A DNA stretch of 64,000 bases from Myotis daubentonii (Eukaryota > Chordata > Mammalia > Chiroptera > Vespertilionidae). The stretch spans positions 67,291,754 to 67,355,753 of the forward strand of contig NC_081847.1 of the NCBI RefSeq assembly GCF_963259705.1. Reading direction: 5' to 3'. A model generated the notes under the pieces. It was not told the origin of the DNA, ran no database searches, and saw only the letters and a program-made list of their open reading frames with translations. This document shows, one piece after another, positions 55,230 to 64,000 of this stretch (positions are counted from its first letter, which is position 1; each line of letters opens with the position of its first letter). A program made the translations under genes and the position numbers.

Positions 55230-55455
55230 GTGGTTAGTGGCGATCAGGTTGGCAGGGGAGAGCAGTTAGGGGCAATCAGGCTGGTAGGGCAGAGCAATTA
55301 GGGGCGATCAGGCTGGCAGGAGAGTGCAGTTAGGGGCGATCAGGCCGGCAGGGGAGAGCAGTTAGGGGCCATCAGGCAGGCAGGCAGAGAGGTTAGGGGC
55401 GATCAGGCAGCAGGCAGAGTGGTTAGGGGCGATCAGGCAGGCAGGCTGGTGAGCA
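55230..55455 (+). repeat. Minisatellite, about 7 units of about 32 bp, inside the Helitron
   Basis: Units of the form GGGGCGATCAGGCTGGCAGG followed by GGAGAGCAGTTA, differing by a few bases and 1-4 bp indels. Confidence 0.88.
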
Positions 55456-56239
55456 GTTAGGAGCCAGTGGTCCCGGATTGCGAGAGGGCAGTCAGACATC
55501 CCCTGAGGGGTCTCGGATTGGAGAGGGTGCAGGCCGGGCTGAGGCCCCCCCAACCCCCCGCACAAATTCTGTGCACCGGTCCTCTAGTTGACTACATTCC
55601 CTATATTCCCTGCTATACTTTACATCCCTGTGACTGTGACTACCAATTTGTACTTCTTAATCCCTTCATCTTTTTCACCCAGTTCCCCGAACCTCCCTCC
55701 CCTCTGGCAACCATCAGTCTGTTCTGTGTATCTGAGTTGGTTTCTATTTTGTTTGTTCATTTATATTGTTCTTTAGATTCAAAATATGAGTGAAATCATA
55801 TGGTATTTGTTTTTCTCTAACTGACTTATTTCACTTAGCATCATATCCTTTAGGTCCATCCATTGCTGCCGCAAATGGTAAGATTTCTTTTTTTTTTTTT
55901 TTTTGTGGCTGAGTAATGTTCCATTGCATATATGTACCACAGTTTTTTTATCCATTTGTCTATTGATAGACACTTGGATTGCTTCTGTATCTTGACTATT
56001 ATAAATAACACTGCAATGAACATAGGAGTGCATATATTCTTTTGAATTAGTGTTTTGAGTTTCTTCAGATATATACCCATAAGTGGAATCACTGAGTCAT
56101 AAGGCAGAGTTCCATTTAAAATAAATTTTTTTTTCTACTTGAAACTTACTGTGTAAATACCACATTTAAATGTTAACTGATACAATTAACTGTTTAATTC
56201 ATGGATAGAGTTCTCATTCCACATGTGGAGTTTGTCATT

Positions 56240-56360
56240 CTTTTTTTAAAATTAATTTATTTATTTTCTTTATTGATTAAGGTATTACATGTGTCCTTAC
56301 CCCCCCCCCCCCCATTGCCCCCACCCCACCCCCCACTCATAACCTCACCCCCCCTAGTGT
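56240..56360 (-). repeat. Bat L1 3' end (antisense, C-rich)
   Basis: 'tttctttattgattaaggta' followed by a C-run (56299-56313) and C-rich sequence is the complement of the G-rich L1 3' UTR and AATAAA tail. Confidence 0.7.
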
Positions 56361-56625
56361 CAGGACCCTCCTTACTGTTTTCTGTAGGGGCTGAACCAAT
56401 CTGCATTACCACTAACAATGCATGAAGGTTCCCTTTTCTCCACATTCTCTCCAACACTGTTGTTTGTTGATTTATTGATGATAGCCATTCTGATAGGTGT
56501 GAGGTGATATCTCATTGTGGTTTTAATTTGCATTTCTCTGATAATTAGTGAGGTTGAGCATCTTTTCATATTTCTATTTTCTATTTTTATGTCCTCTTTG
56601 GACTATTCAGGTCCTCTGCCCATTT

Positions 56626-56758
56626 TCAAAATTGAATTTATTTGGTTACATTGGTTAATAAAACTATATAGGTTTAAGGTACACAATTCTATAATACATC
56701 ATCAGTATATTGTATTGTGTGTTCCCCACCTCAAGTCATGTATCTTTCCATCACCATT
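56626..56758 (-). mobile_element. Very short L1 3'-end insertion with 14-bp TSD
   Basis: CCTCTGCCCATTTT flanks the segment at about 56612-56625 and 56759-56772. The body is antisense L1 3' UTR ('acattggttaataaaactat'). Confidence 0.8.
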
Positions 56759-57479
56759 TCCTCTGCCCATTTTTTAAATTGGATTGTTTGGGGTTATTTT
56801 GGTACTTAGTTGTCTGACTTTTTTATAAATTTTGGAGACCAACCCTTGTCAGGTATCATTGGTGAATATCTTCTGCCATTTAATAGGTTGTCTTTACATT
56901 TTGCTGATGGTTTCCTTTGCTGTGCAAAAACTTTTTAGTTTGATGTAGTCCCATTTGTTTTTCTTTGGGGGGTGGGGAGGGGGTTGTTTCCCTTGCCTGA
57001 GAAGATATATAAAAAAATATTACTCAGAGAAAAGTCAGAAATTTTACTGCCTAGAAGTTTTATGGTTTTGAGTCTTATATTTAAGTCTTTAATCCATTTT
57101 GAGTTTATTCTTGTGTATGGTGTAGGAATATGGTATAGGAATGTGGTATAGTTTCATTTTTTGGCATGTATTTGTTCAATTTTCTCAGCACTATTTATTA
57201 CATAGACTGTCTTTACTCCATTGTATGTTCTTGCCTTCTTTGTCAAATATCAGTTGACTAGATATGGGTTTACTTCTGGGCTCTCTGTTCTGTTCCATTG
57301 ATCTATATATCTGTTTTTATGCCAGTACCATGCTGTTTTGATTATGTGACCTTGTAGTATAGTGTGATATTGGTGTGATATCTCCAAACCAGCCAGGGCT
57401 ATATTAATTCTTTCTATCTATGAGCATGGTATATGCTTTCATTTATTTGTATCTTCTTCAATTTCTTTGGACAACTTTG

Positions 57480-57655
57480 TTTTGTTTTGTTTTGTTTTTT
57501 AGACTCTGTTTACTTCTGCTCTGCTCTTGATTACTTTCTTTCTTCAACTCACTTTGGGCTTTGTTTGCTATTCTTTGTCTAGTTCCTTTAGGTGTTAGGT
57601 AAAGTATTATTCTTGGAGATTTTTCTTGTTTCTTCAGGTAGGCGTGAATTGCTAC
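57480..57655 (-). repeat. L1 ORF2 fragment (antisense)
   Basis: 'cttgtttcttcaggtaggcg' and 'tgaattgctacgaattc' are antisense L1 landmarks, preceded by a (TTTTG)n run. Confidence 0.65.
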
Positions 57656-57659
57656 GAAT

Positions 57660-57740
57660 TCTCCTCTCCCTTCTCCTCTCCCTCCCTTCTCCTCTCCCTC
57701 TCTTCTCCTCTCTCTCCCTTCTCCTCTCCCTCCCTTCTCC
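57660..57740. repeat. (CTCCTCTCCCTTCT)n minisatellite
   Basis: About six imperfect units. Confidence 0.9.
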
Positions 57741-57825
57741 TTTCCCTGCCCTTGACTGGAATCGAACTTAGGACCCTTCAGTCTGCAGGCCAACGCTCTA
57801 TCCACTGAGCCAAACCAATCTGCAT
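57741..57825 (-). repeat. Ves SINE head fragment
   Basis: Box B and box A complement only ('gactggaatcgaacttagga', 'atccactgagccaaaccaat'). The tail is replaced by the minisatellite. Confidence 0.85.
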
Positions 57826-58944
57826 TCTTCTCCTCTCTTCTTTTTCCTTAGAAGAAGGAAAGGAGAAAGGCAGAGGGTTTTGAATCCGTACCAAAAGGAG
57901 GGATAAAGAACTCTACTTGGACACAGAGCAGTCCAATTAAGACCGCAGAGGCTTGAAATAGTGTATAAGTTGGGGAATTATGATGTGTTCCAACCATAAA
58001 GTGAAAGAAAGGATGGAAGGAGATGAGATTGGAGAAAGGGGTCCTAGGCTGTCCTCACATGGAAGTCATTACAAAGCCTCTCTTTCCCACACTCCCTCCT
58101 CACTCTCTTTCTCCCTTTCAACAGGTTCACCTATTTGCTTTAACATAACCCCTCAATTGAAAATTGAAAACAATTCAGGCCTTAGTCAGGATTTTCACCT
58201 TTATCCTGAGAACAATAGGAAACCATTTGGCAGACTTAATTAAATGAGTGGTCAGAGCAGGTTTTCTTTTTAAGTTTATTCTCATTGCTGCATTGAGAAT
58301 GGTCTGAGAAGGAATGGACAAGAAAGATTTGGACAGAGCAGTCAGGTGGTGATAGGTAAGAGAGATCATGGTGAACTGAAGTGGTGTAGCAATAAGATAG
58401 AAGGAGTATTGGACAGGTGTGGAAAGTATTTCTAAGGTAGAATTGATAGGTCTTGCTGATGGGTTGAATGATCTTTTACCCTCTCTGCATCCACCCCCTT
58501 GGGCATTTAACTTTGAAGTGTCCTCTGCCTCTGTCTCTGGACTTGACCCTGTGCCTGGCTTTGGGTAATAGAATGAAGCAGAAGTGCAAGTATGGTGCTT
58601 CTAAGTCTACAACTCGAGAGGCCTTGCTCTTTCTTGTGTTTCTGTCCCCAGAGAATGAGCTCAGAGAGAAACGGGTTGGGAAAGGTAGGTTTGCTTATAG
58701 ACCTAAGACCTATGTGCTTACATTGGACCTTGGACCCTGTGGCCCACACCACACTGAACATATGGACCAAACTAATGGCCAAGGATTTGGCCAAGGCCAC
58801 ACAGCCAGACAGCTGTCGACTGGCACTAAACCCCATCTCTTCTGTTTCACCATGAATGACCACTTTTCCTACTCTTCCATGGCCACCTCTCTTTTAGTCA
58901 CTTGCAAAGCAGAGGAGCTGTGTTGGTGCTGGTTGGTTCCATGA
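57826..58944. other. Unannotated intron
   Basis: About 1.1 kb of old-looking sequence with possible diverged LTR/DNA repeat words around 58550-58770, not assignable. The 158-codon frame at 58468-58944 has opposing frames of similar length and no family signature. Confidence 0.4.
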
Positions 58945-59005
58945 CAGTAATAATAGTAGTTAACATTTATTGGGTGTTTACTCTGTGCCAGGCCCAGGCA
59001 TCAGG
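58945..59005 (-). repeat. MIR/L2 3' end (antisense)
   Basis: 'gtagttaacatttattgggt' and 'actctgtgccaggccc'. Confidence 0.7.
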
Positions 59006-59369
59006 GTTTGCAAATTCAGATACCTGGAATGGCAAGTAAGGTCACTGAGTGAGGCAAGCAAAGCAGGGACTCTGGTGGCTTAGACGGTCAAGGATCTGGC
59101 TAAATGGGTGACGGTAACTGCTCAGACCATGATGGCCTGGCTAGTATTGCCAGGTATTACTGTTTTAAAGAAAAGACATATTTGAATTTTTATATAGCAT
59201 TTTCCAATTTAAAAATTTTTTTAAATGAATCCACAATTCAGAAAAAGTACTCTGTAGGCAAATTAAATCACAACTGTTGGCCTGTTTGCAAACTCTGCTT
59301 GCCGTTTTCTCATTTCCTCTGACACCCCTTCTGTAAAGGAGCCTTGCCCCTTGTTCTACTGATGGAGCA
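59006..59369. other. Unannotated intron
   Basis: Nothing recognised. Confidence 0.35.
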
Positions 59370-59470
59370 AGCAAAGCTCTTCAAGAGGGTAAATCACTTA
59401 CTCAGGTCATCTAGCCAAGCTACACAGCTGGGGTCTGTGTGACTCCAAGGTTTGAACCTATGACAGACGG
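59370..59470 (-). repeat. MIR SINE (antisense)
   Basis: 'gggtaaatcacttactcagg' then 'ctccaaggtttgaacctatg'. Confidence 0.7.
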
Positions 59471-59682
59471 CCTCTTGGATGGGTAAGGGATCTGTGTTCA
59501 TACACAGCCAGAGCTGACACCATGACAGAACATGTCCAGGGACAGTAAATTGTCAGTCAGAGACCTCAATGTAGCAACAAGGGATCATTCAAGACAAATG
59601 TGATTGATGTTGCAGAATTTCCCACCTCCCTCTGCCAGACCTTAACAATGGATGTCTCTGTGCCCTTAATAAAATTAAGTTA

Positions 59683-59880
59683 CCACAGCCCTGGCCAGGT
59701 AGCTCAAGTTGGTTAGAGCATTGATCCCATATGCCAAGGATGCAGTGCCCCTCTCTGAGCAGGTTCTATCCCCATCAGGGCACATGCAAGAAGCAACTAA
59801 TGAGTGAATGAATAAGTGAATCAGCAAATTGATGTTTCCCCCCCTTCTCCCCCGCCTCTCTCTTTAAAAATCAGTAAACA
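59683..59880 (+). repeat. tRNA-derived SINE (second bat family)
   Basis: 'ccctggccaggtagctcaag' head, as in the copy at 3560. TSD AAAATTAAGTTA at 59671-59682 and 59881-59892. A 'cccctctctgagcaggttct' segment is inserted between the boxes. Confidence 0.9.
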
Positions 59881-59999
59881 AAAATTAAGTTATTGTATGT
59901 TTAGGAGAGGTGGCATATGTGGAATAAATACCTTTGGCTTCTTTGTGTCATTTATCAAACTTCTTAAACATATTGTGTAGGTCCATAAAAACAATTCTG

Positions 60000-60125
60000 A
60001 CTCTTTCACTGGACTGTGAGCTCCAGCTATCAGAGGTGGATCTGTTTTGTTTCCAGTTGTCTCCCAGCACCTAGCACAATCTGTGACACACAGTAGGTGT
60101 TCAATAAATGTATGCAGAATAAATG
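60000..60125 (+). repeat. L2 3' end
   Basis: 'cactggactgtgagctccag' then 'cacagtaggtgttcaataaa'. Confidence 0.88.
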
Positions 60126-60504
60126 AGCATGGTTCAGAAGAAGTGAATTGACTTGTCAGGTCACACAGACCAATCTTCCTGTTTACGTATCTTGATTTAG
60201 AAGCTCATGCTATGTCTACACAGTCCTGCCTCTTGGAGAGAATCAAGGGAAAGATGTTTCCAGGCTAAGGATCTTGGGCCCAGGAGCTTCCACTTCTTTG
60301 GACTCCTATAGAGTAGGAGTTGGTAGAAGTGGTGATAGGGGTAAGCACCTATTAAGTAAGCCATTATCTACCATAATACCTTTTGTAAACCACACATTAT
60401 AATCTTGACAGCCCTGAGCCCGGCTCTTAGGGTATTTACAGAGGGTGGCAGGGTATGAAGGACAGGCCCTACCTAGGTTTTGCTGTGGAACAGGCTAAGT
60501 TCCC
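60126..60504. other. Unannotated intron
   Basis: Nothing clear; MIR-like words at 60350-60440. Confidence 0.35.
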
Positions 60505-60600
60505 ATCTCAGTTATGCTGTGTTACCTTGACCTTTGAGTGCCCCTCTCTGAGCCTCATTCCTGCACCCTGTGGATAAAAAATCTTCACTTAGGGATTATC
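60505..60600 (+). repeat. MIR fragment
   Basis: 'gttaccttgacctttgagtg' then 'cccctctctgagcctcattc'. Confidence 0.6.
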
Positions 60601-60984
60601 AGGTTGAAAGGAGATCATCAATGGAAGTGGCTGCCAGTAATTGTGGATTTTTTGGAAGCCTGCGAGCCTGAGGAGAACTGTTGACATTGAGAACAGCCTT
60701 GTCAGATCAGCCAGGCTTAGGGCCAAGGAGTCCCATCTATCAGGCCTTTGCTGCTTTCAAGTGGGTATTAATAGATACAGAAGGCCCTTATCTCTCCCTT
60801 GCTTTCACACTGGGAATTCACTCCTTTCTGCTGAGCAGGGAAAGAGGGATTGTGGGAAGGAGGGCACCTGCTTCTACATGGGAAGGTGTGTACCTGAATA
60901 CTTTGGAGAAGGCAGGGCTTTGGAAAACCCCTGGCTTTGGCCTACCAAGCCTGAATAATAGACTTTTCACCTGCTAGGTAAGCT
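60601..60984. other. Unannotated intron
   Basis: Two overlapping frames of about 100 codons on the + strand with no family match; treated as chance. Confidence 0.4.
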
Positions 60985-61110
60985 CATGTCCTGTGGGCTT
61001 CAGTTTCCTCATCATAAAATGGGCCAACACTAACTATGTCTTCCTTCTCCAGCAATCAGTATAGTGCTTGGCACGTGGCAGGTGCTCAATAAGTGTTCAT
61101 TGAATGACTA
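60985..61110 (+). repeat. MIR SINE 3' half
   Basis: 'ggcttcagtttcctcatcat' and 'gcaggtgctcaataagtgtt'. Confidence 0.88.
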
Positions 61111-61544
61111 TTGGGCATGAGAGGGCTTTATAAAGTGAGCATTACTGTTATTGAAACCCTTTGGGAAAATGTGAAGAAAGGAAACTCCATCTGGAATGGG
61201 ATTGTTGCTGAATTCTCTCACCCTCTGTCAGATTCTAGCTTGTTTTTATTCAAATAAGACTTACCATTCTAATGGTAGCTTCTCTATCAGTGGACTTGAA
61301 GGGGGACAGGCTATAATCCCACCTGGGAATCTATGTAGGCCAGATTCTATCACGGGCTGGCTTCACAGGTCCCTACCCCTAATGGGCCTCACTTTTCTCA
61401 TCTGTATAGTAAGAGGCTACATAGTCTCTATGGTCTTTTCTAGTGTTGACACAGTCTATGATATGCAACGAATAATTTCATAAAGGGCTTAAGAAACTTC
61501 TACTGTTTTCCTAAACCACTTCATAGTTTAGAAAACACTTTTGG
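61111..61544. other. Unannotated intron
   Basis: One MIR-like word at 61390-61410; otherwise nothing recognised. Confidence 0.35.
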
Positions 61545-61645
61545 ATCCCTTATGCTTTTCATCCTCATGGCAACCCTGGAAGAGGCCAGGGCAGTGTGCC
61601 CATCTTACAGATGAGGAACTGAAGCTGAGGTGTCTTCAAGGGGCT
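61545..61645 (-). repeat. MIR fragment (antisense)
   Basis: 'catcttacagatgaggaact' then 'gaagctgagg'. Confidence 0.75.
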
Positions 61646-61674
61646 GTAATTTGAGATTGCACACATTTTGGTTA

Positions 61675-61855
61675 TACAGATATATCAGTTTGTTCTCAAA
61701 TGTAATCGTGCATAAAAATCACCTGGAATGGAGGTGGGGGGTTGCTTGTACCAATGTAGATTCCTGGGCACTTAGAGATTCTAAATTGGCAGGGCTGGGA
61801 GGGCCCATAGTTAGCAAGTACTCAGGTGACTCTGAAGCCAGGGGCTAGGGCCTCC
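61675..61855 (+). mobile_element. MER5A-like hAT-Charlie relic
   Basis: 'gcataaaaatcacctggaat' and 'aagtactcaggtgactctga' in MER5 order. Ancient. Confidence 0.55.
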
Positions 61856-61897
61856 TGTTACATTCTAGATAGCCTCCAGCATCAACCTGTTTCTTTT

Positions 61898-62126
61898 TTC
61901 TTTTTCTTTTTTCTAAAATATATTTTATTGATTTTTTACAGAGAGGAAGGGAGAGGGATAGAGAGTTAGAAACATCGATGAGAGAGAAACATCGATCAGC
62001 TGCCTCCTGCACACCCCCTACTGGGGATGTGCCCGCAACCCAGGTACATGCCCTTGACCAGAATCAAACCCGGGACCCTTCGGTCTGCAGGCCGATGCTC
62101 TATCCACTGAGCCAAACCGGTCTAGG
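61898..62126 (-). repeat. Ves SINE (near-consensus)
   Basis: Full-length complement with 'aaaatatattttattgattt' tail. Perfect 15-bp TSD CAACCTGTTTCTTTT at 61883-61897 and 62127-62141. Confidence 0.97.
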
Positions 62127-62141
62127 CAACCTGTTTCTTTT

Positions 62142-62955
62142 CATAATCCCTCTTAGGACTGCTTTCACTGGGCCCCACAGATTTTGTTTTTTTTTGTTTT
62201 GTTTGCATTTTCATTTGTCTCAAGTTATCTTTTGATTTCTTCCTTTATGTCATTGTTAACCCATTCATTGTTAGTAACATGTTATTTAGCCTCCATGTGT
62301 TTGTGTATTTTTTTACTGTACTTGTAATTGATTTCTAATTTTATACCATTGTGGTTGGAGAAGATGCTTGATATAATTTAAAACTTTTAAGTTTATTGAG
62401 ACTTGTTTTGTGTCCTAACATGTGGTCTGTCCTGGAAAATGTTCCATGTGCACTTGAAAATAATGTATATTTTGTTGCTTTGTGGTAAAATGCTCTGAAA
62501 GTATCAATTAAATCCATCTGGTATAGCTGTCATTTAAGGCCACTTTTTTCCTTGTTGATTTTCTGTTTGGAACATCTATCAATTAATGTCAATGGGGTGT
62601 TAAGTCCCTTGTTATGACTGCATTACTGTTGCTCTCGCCTTTTATGTCCATCAAGATTTACTTTATATATTTAGGTGCTCCTGTGCTGGATACATGAATG
62701 TTAACAAGGGTTATATTCTTTTGTTGGATTATTCCATTTATCATCATATAATGTCATTTTTTGTCTTTTATTATAGTCATTGTTTTAAACTCTATTTTGT
62801 CTCATATAAGTATTGCTACCCAAGCTTTTATTTTGTTTCCATGTGCATGAAATATCTTTTTTCATCTCTTTACTTATAGTCTGTGTGTGTCTTGTTATGA
62901 GGTAGGTCTCTTTTAGAAAGCATATGTTTTTGGTTTCCTATCCATTCAGTTACCT
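62142..62955 (-). repeat. L1 fragment (antisense, 5' ORF2 region)
   Basis: 'ccattgtggttggagaagat' and 'tcaatggggtgttaagtccc' are classic antisense L1 landmarks. Confidence 0.85.
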
Positions 62956-62959
62956 ATGT

Positions 62960-63190
62960 GGATAGGAAAGTGTTTTTTTCATCTTTACTGAGATATTTAT
63001 TTATGTTCATTGACAAATGATTATGTAAATTTAAGACAAGGTGTTGATTATAAATATATTATAACATGATTACCACTATTGTGTTAGATAACACCTCCAT
63101 CATATCACATAATTACCATTTCTTTTTGTGGTGAGATCATTTAAAATTTACTGTCGTTACATGTAGATTTATTTGTTTTTTATTTTTAAT
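62960..63190 (-). repeat. L1 3' UTR fragment (antisense)
   Basis: 'acatgattaccactattgtg' and 'acctccatcatatcac' match the L1MA-type 3' UTR complement. Confidence 0.65.
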
Positions 63191-63204
63191 CTCATCAAGG
63201 ATAT

Positions 63205-63286
63205 GTGGTTTTTAAAATTGATTTTAGAGAGAGAAACATAGAAGTGAGAGAAAAACATTGATAGGTTGCTTCCCGTACACACTCTT
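63205..63286 (-). repeat. tRNA-SINE tail fragment
   Basis: 'ttgattttagagagagaaac' and 'acattgataggttgcttccc', with the tRNA head missing. Confidence 0.65.
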
Positions 63287-63289
63287 GTA

Positions 63290-63720
63290 TCCCTCCTTAA
63301 TGTTTTCTCAGGAGTGTTTAATATTAATAAAGATATTGTTAACAATTAACCTTTTACCTACCATTTTTACTACAGATAAGTCTTTAGCATTTATTGTATG
63401 TCTTTCCACTTTAGTTGCCTTTTTTTTTTTTGACATGCAGAAGCTTCTAATTTTTATGTAGTCAAACTTTTGATTGTTTTTCTCTGTGACTTATCTTTGA
63501 AAGCATTTAAAATTACTCTTGCATAAGCATTTATGAATGTTAACAGAAATCAAAATAGGAGATAAAAATGTACCCACAATCTTCCCAGCACATCAAATTA
63601 AAGTGTTTGTCCCTAGAATTCTTGTCAGTCTTTTCCACATGTACATAATTTGAGGTGGTTGTTATCACTACTTTGACACTGTTCTTGTGTTCTAGGCTTT
63701 CTTTCTTTATTTTCCACTAA
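63290..63720 (-). repeat. L1 fragment (antisense, diverged)
   Basis: 'acatgcagaagcttctaatt' followed by 'atgtagtcaaacttttgatt'. Confidence 0.65.
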
Positions 63721-63924
63721 ATGTTATCATCTGACAATATCCTTGATGCATCTGTCTTTCAGACTCCCTCTGCTCTTCCTCTTGCTTTTTAAACCTTTTC
63801 TGTTTCTTTATTTCTGTTTTAGGGACAAATGCTGAGAGCCCACTGGCGCTCTTTTGGCCCTTCCTCCTTCACTTGCAAAATCTCAAGTGATCTGGCTGCC
63901 GCCGGGGAGATTTTTATAAGGTGT

Positions 63925-64000
63925 GCACTCCATACTGGCTGTGTGTCTGACTAGCTGTTTGGCCTTGGACAATTTACTTCATCTCTCTGAGTTAATACTT
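63925..64000 (+). repeat. MIR SINE (cut by window end)
   Basis: 'tagctgtttggccttggaca' and 'atttacttcatctctctgag'. Confidence 0.85.

Larger units (their letters stand above)
54390..55587 (+). mobile_element. Helitron (about 470 bp) split by a hAT near its 5' terminus
   Basis: The first seven bases TCTATAC (54390-54396) are repeated at 55126-55132 as part of the hAT TSD and continue TAATAAAAGGATAATATGC. The 3' end is a short hairpin region then CTCTAG (to 55587). Flanks are A (54389) and T (55588). The interior has a minisatellite of about 32-bp units (55230-55455). Confidence 0.88.
54236..57475 (-). repeat. L1 (antisense 3' UTR and ORF2), with nested insertions
   Basis: 54236-54389 and 55588-57475. 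Landmarks: 'aatatgagtgaaatcatatg', 'tggctgagtaatgttccatt', 'tgtcaggtatcattggtgaa', 'atgccagtaccatgctgttt'. It holds a Helitron/hAT composite, a G-rich young L1 3' end (56240-56360) and a short L1 3' end with its own TSD (56626-56758). Confidence 0.85.
46085..64000 (+). other. EEFSEC: EEFSEC intron downstream of the exon (partial)
   Basis: No following EEFSEC exon is visible before the right edge. The intron begins with a hAT element 365 bp past the donor and then a full-length HAL1. Confidence 0.8.

Noticed and set aside
55230..55455. Regularly spaced repeats resembling a CRISPR array
   Set aside because: Units are contiguous, about 32 bp, without distinct spacers, and lie inside a eukaryotic Helitron.
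58468..58944. 158-codon plus-strand frame and 118-codon opposing frame
   Set aside because: Low-complexity stretches and mutual antisense overlap without any recognised domain; more likely old repeat-derived sequence.

Overview
The window is mammalian nuclear DNA from a vespertilionid (evening) bat. The evidence is its repeats. Seven rolling-circle Helitrons have the HeliBat-type termini (5' TC, 3' hairpin then CTAG, inserted between A and T). There are many Ves-type tRNA-derived SINEs, a SPIN-type hAT miniature element, several short hAT elements with perfect 8-bp target duplications, and half-L1 (HAL1) retrotransposons. Ancient MIR and L2 copies and numerous L1 fragments fill much of the rest. 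None of this is bacterial or viral genome sequence.

The only protein-coding sequence of a host gene that I can support is one internal exon at 45877-46084 on the + strand. It encodes part of the GTPase domain of EEFSEC, the selenocysteine-specific elongation factor, including the NKxD guanine-specificity motif. It has a branch point, polypyrimidine tract, AG acceptor and GT donor. The rest of the window is therefore intron: at least 45.8 kb upstream and 17.9 kb downstream of this exon.

Layout. 1-12 kb: L1 remnant, hAT element, large minus-strand Helitron in a TTA microsatellite, probable solo LTR, SINEs, mariner-like MITE. 12-15 kb: L1 with an internal inversion, carrying a SINE and a Helitron. 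15-31 kb: mostly old intron with MIR/L2, a SPIN element (21.7 kb) and a hAT element with a perfect 37-bp hairpin (27.3 kb). 31-37.5 kb: a Helitron nested in a Helitron, then a short betaretrovirus-like endogenous provirus inside an L1. 38.9-39.4 kb: SINE nested in a hAT. 41-49.5 kb: two full-length HAL1 copies on either side of the EEFSEC exon. 51-57.5 kb: long antisense L1 tracts with Helitrons and hATs, one hAT lying within the first eight bases of a Helitron. 57.5-64 kb: old intron with SINEs and L1 fragments.

I do not see an operon, CRISPR array or new gene system. The most unusual observations are the shared in-frame stop in the two HAL1 copies, the clustered A/G differences between the two LTRs of one provirus, the paired CTCF-like motifs carried in inverted orientation by Helitrons, the hairpin hAT element, a retrotransposition scar that is only a poly(A) tract, and the nested insertions that give a relative time order.
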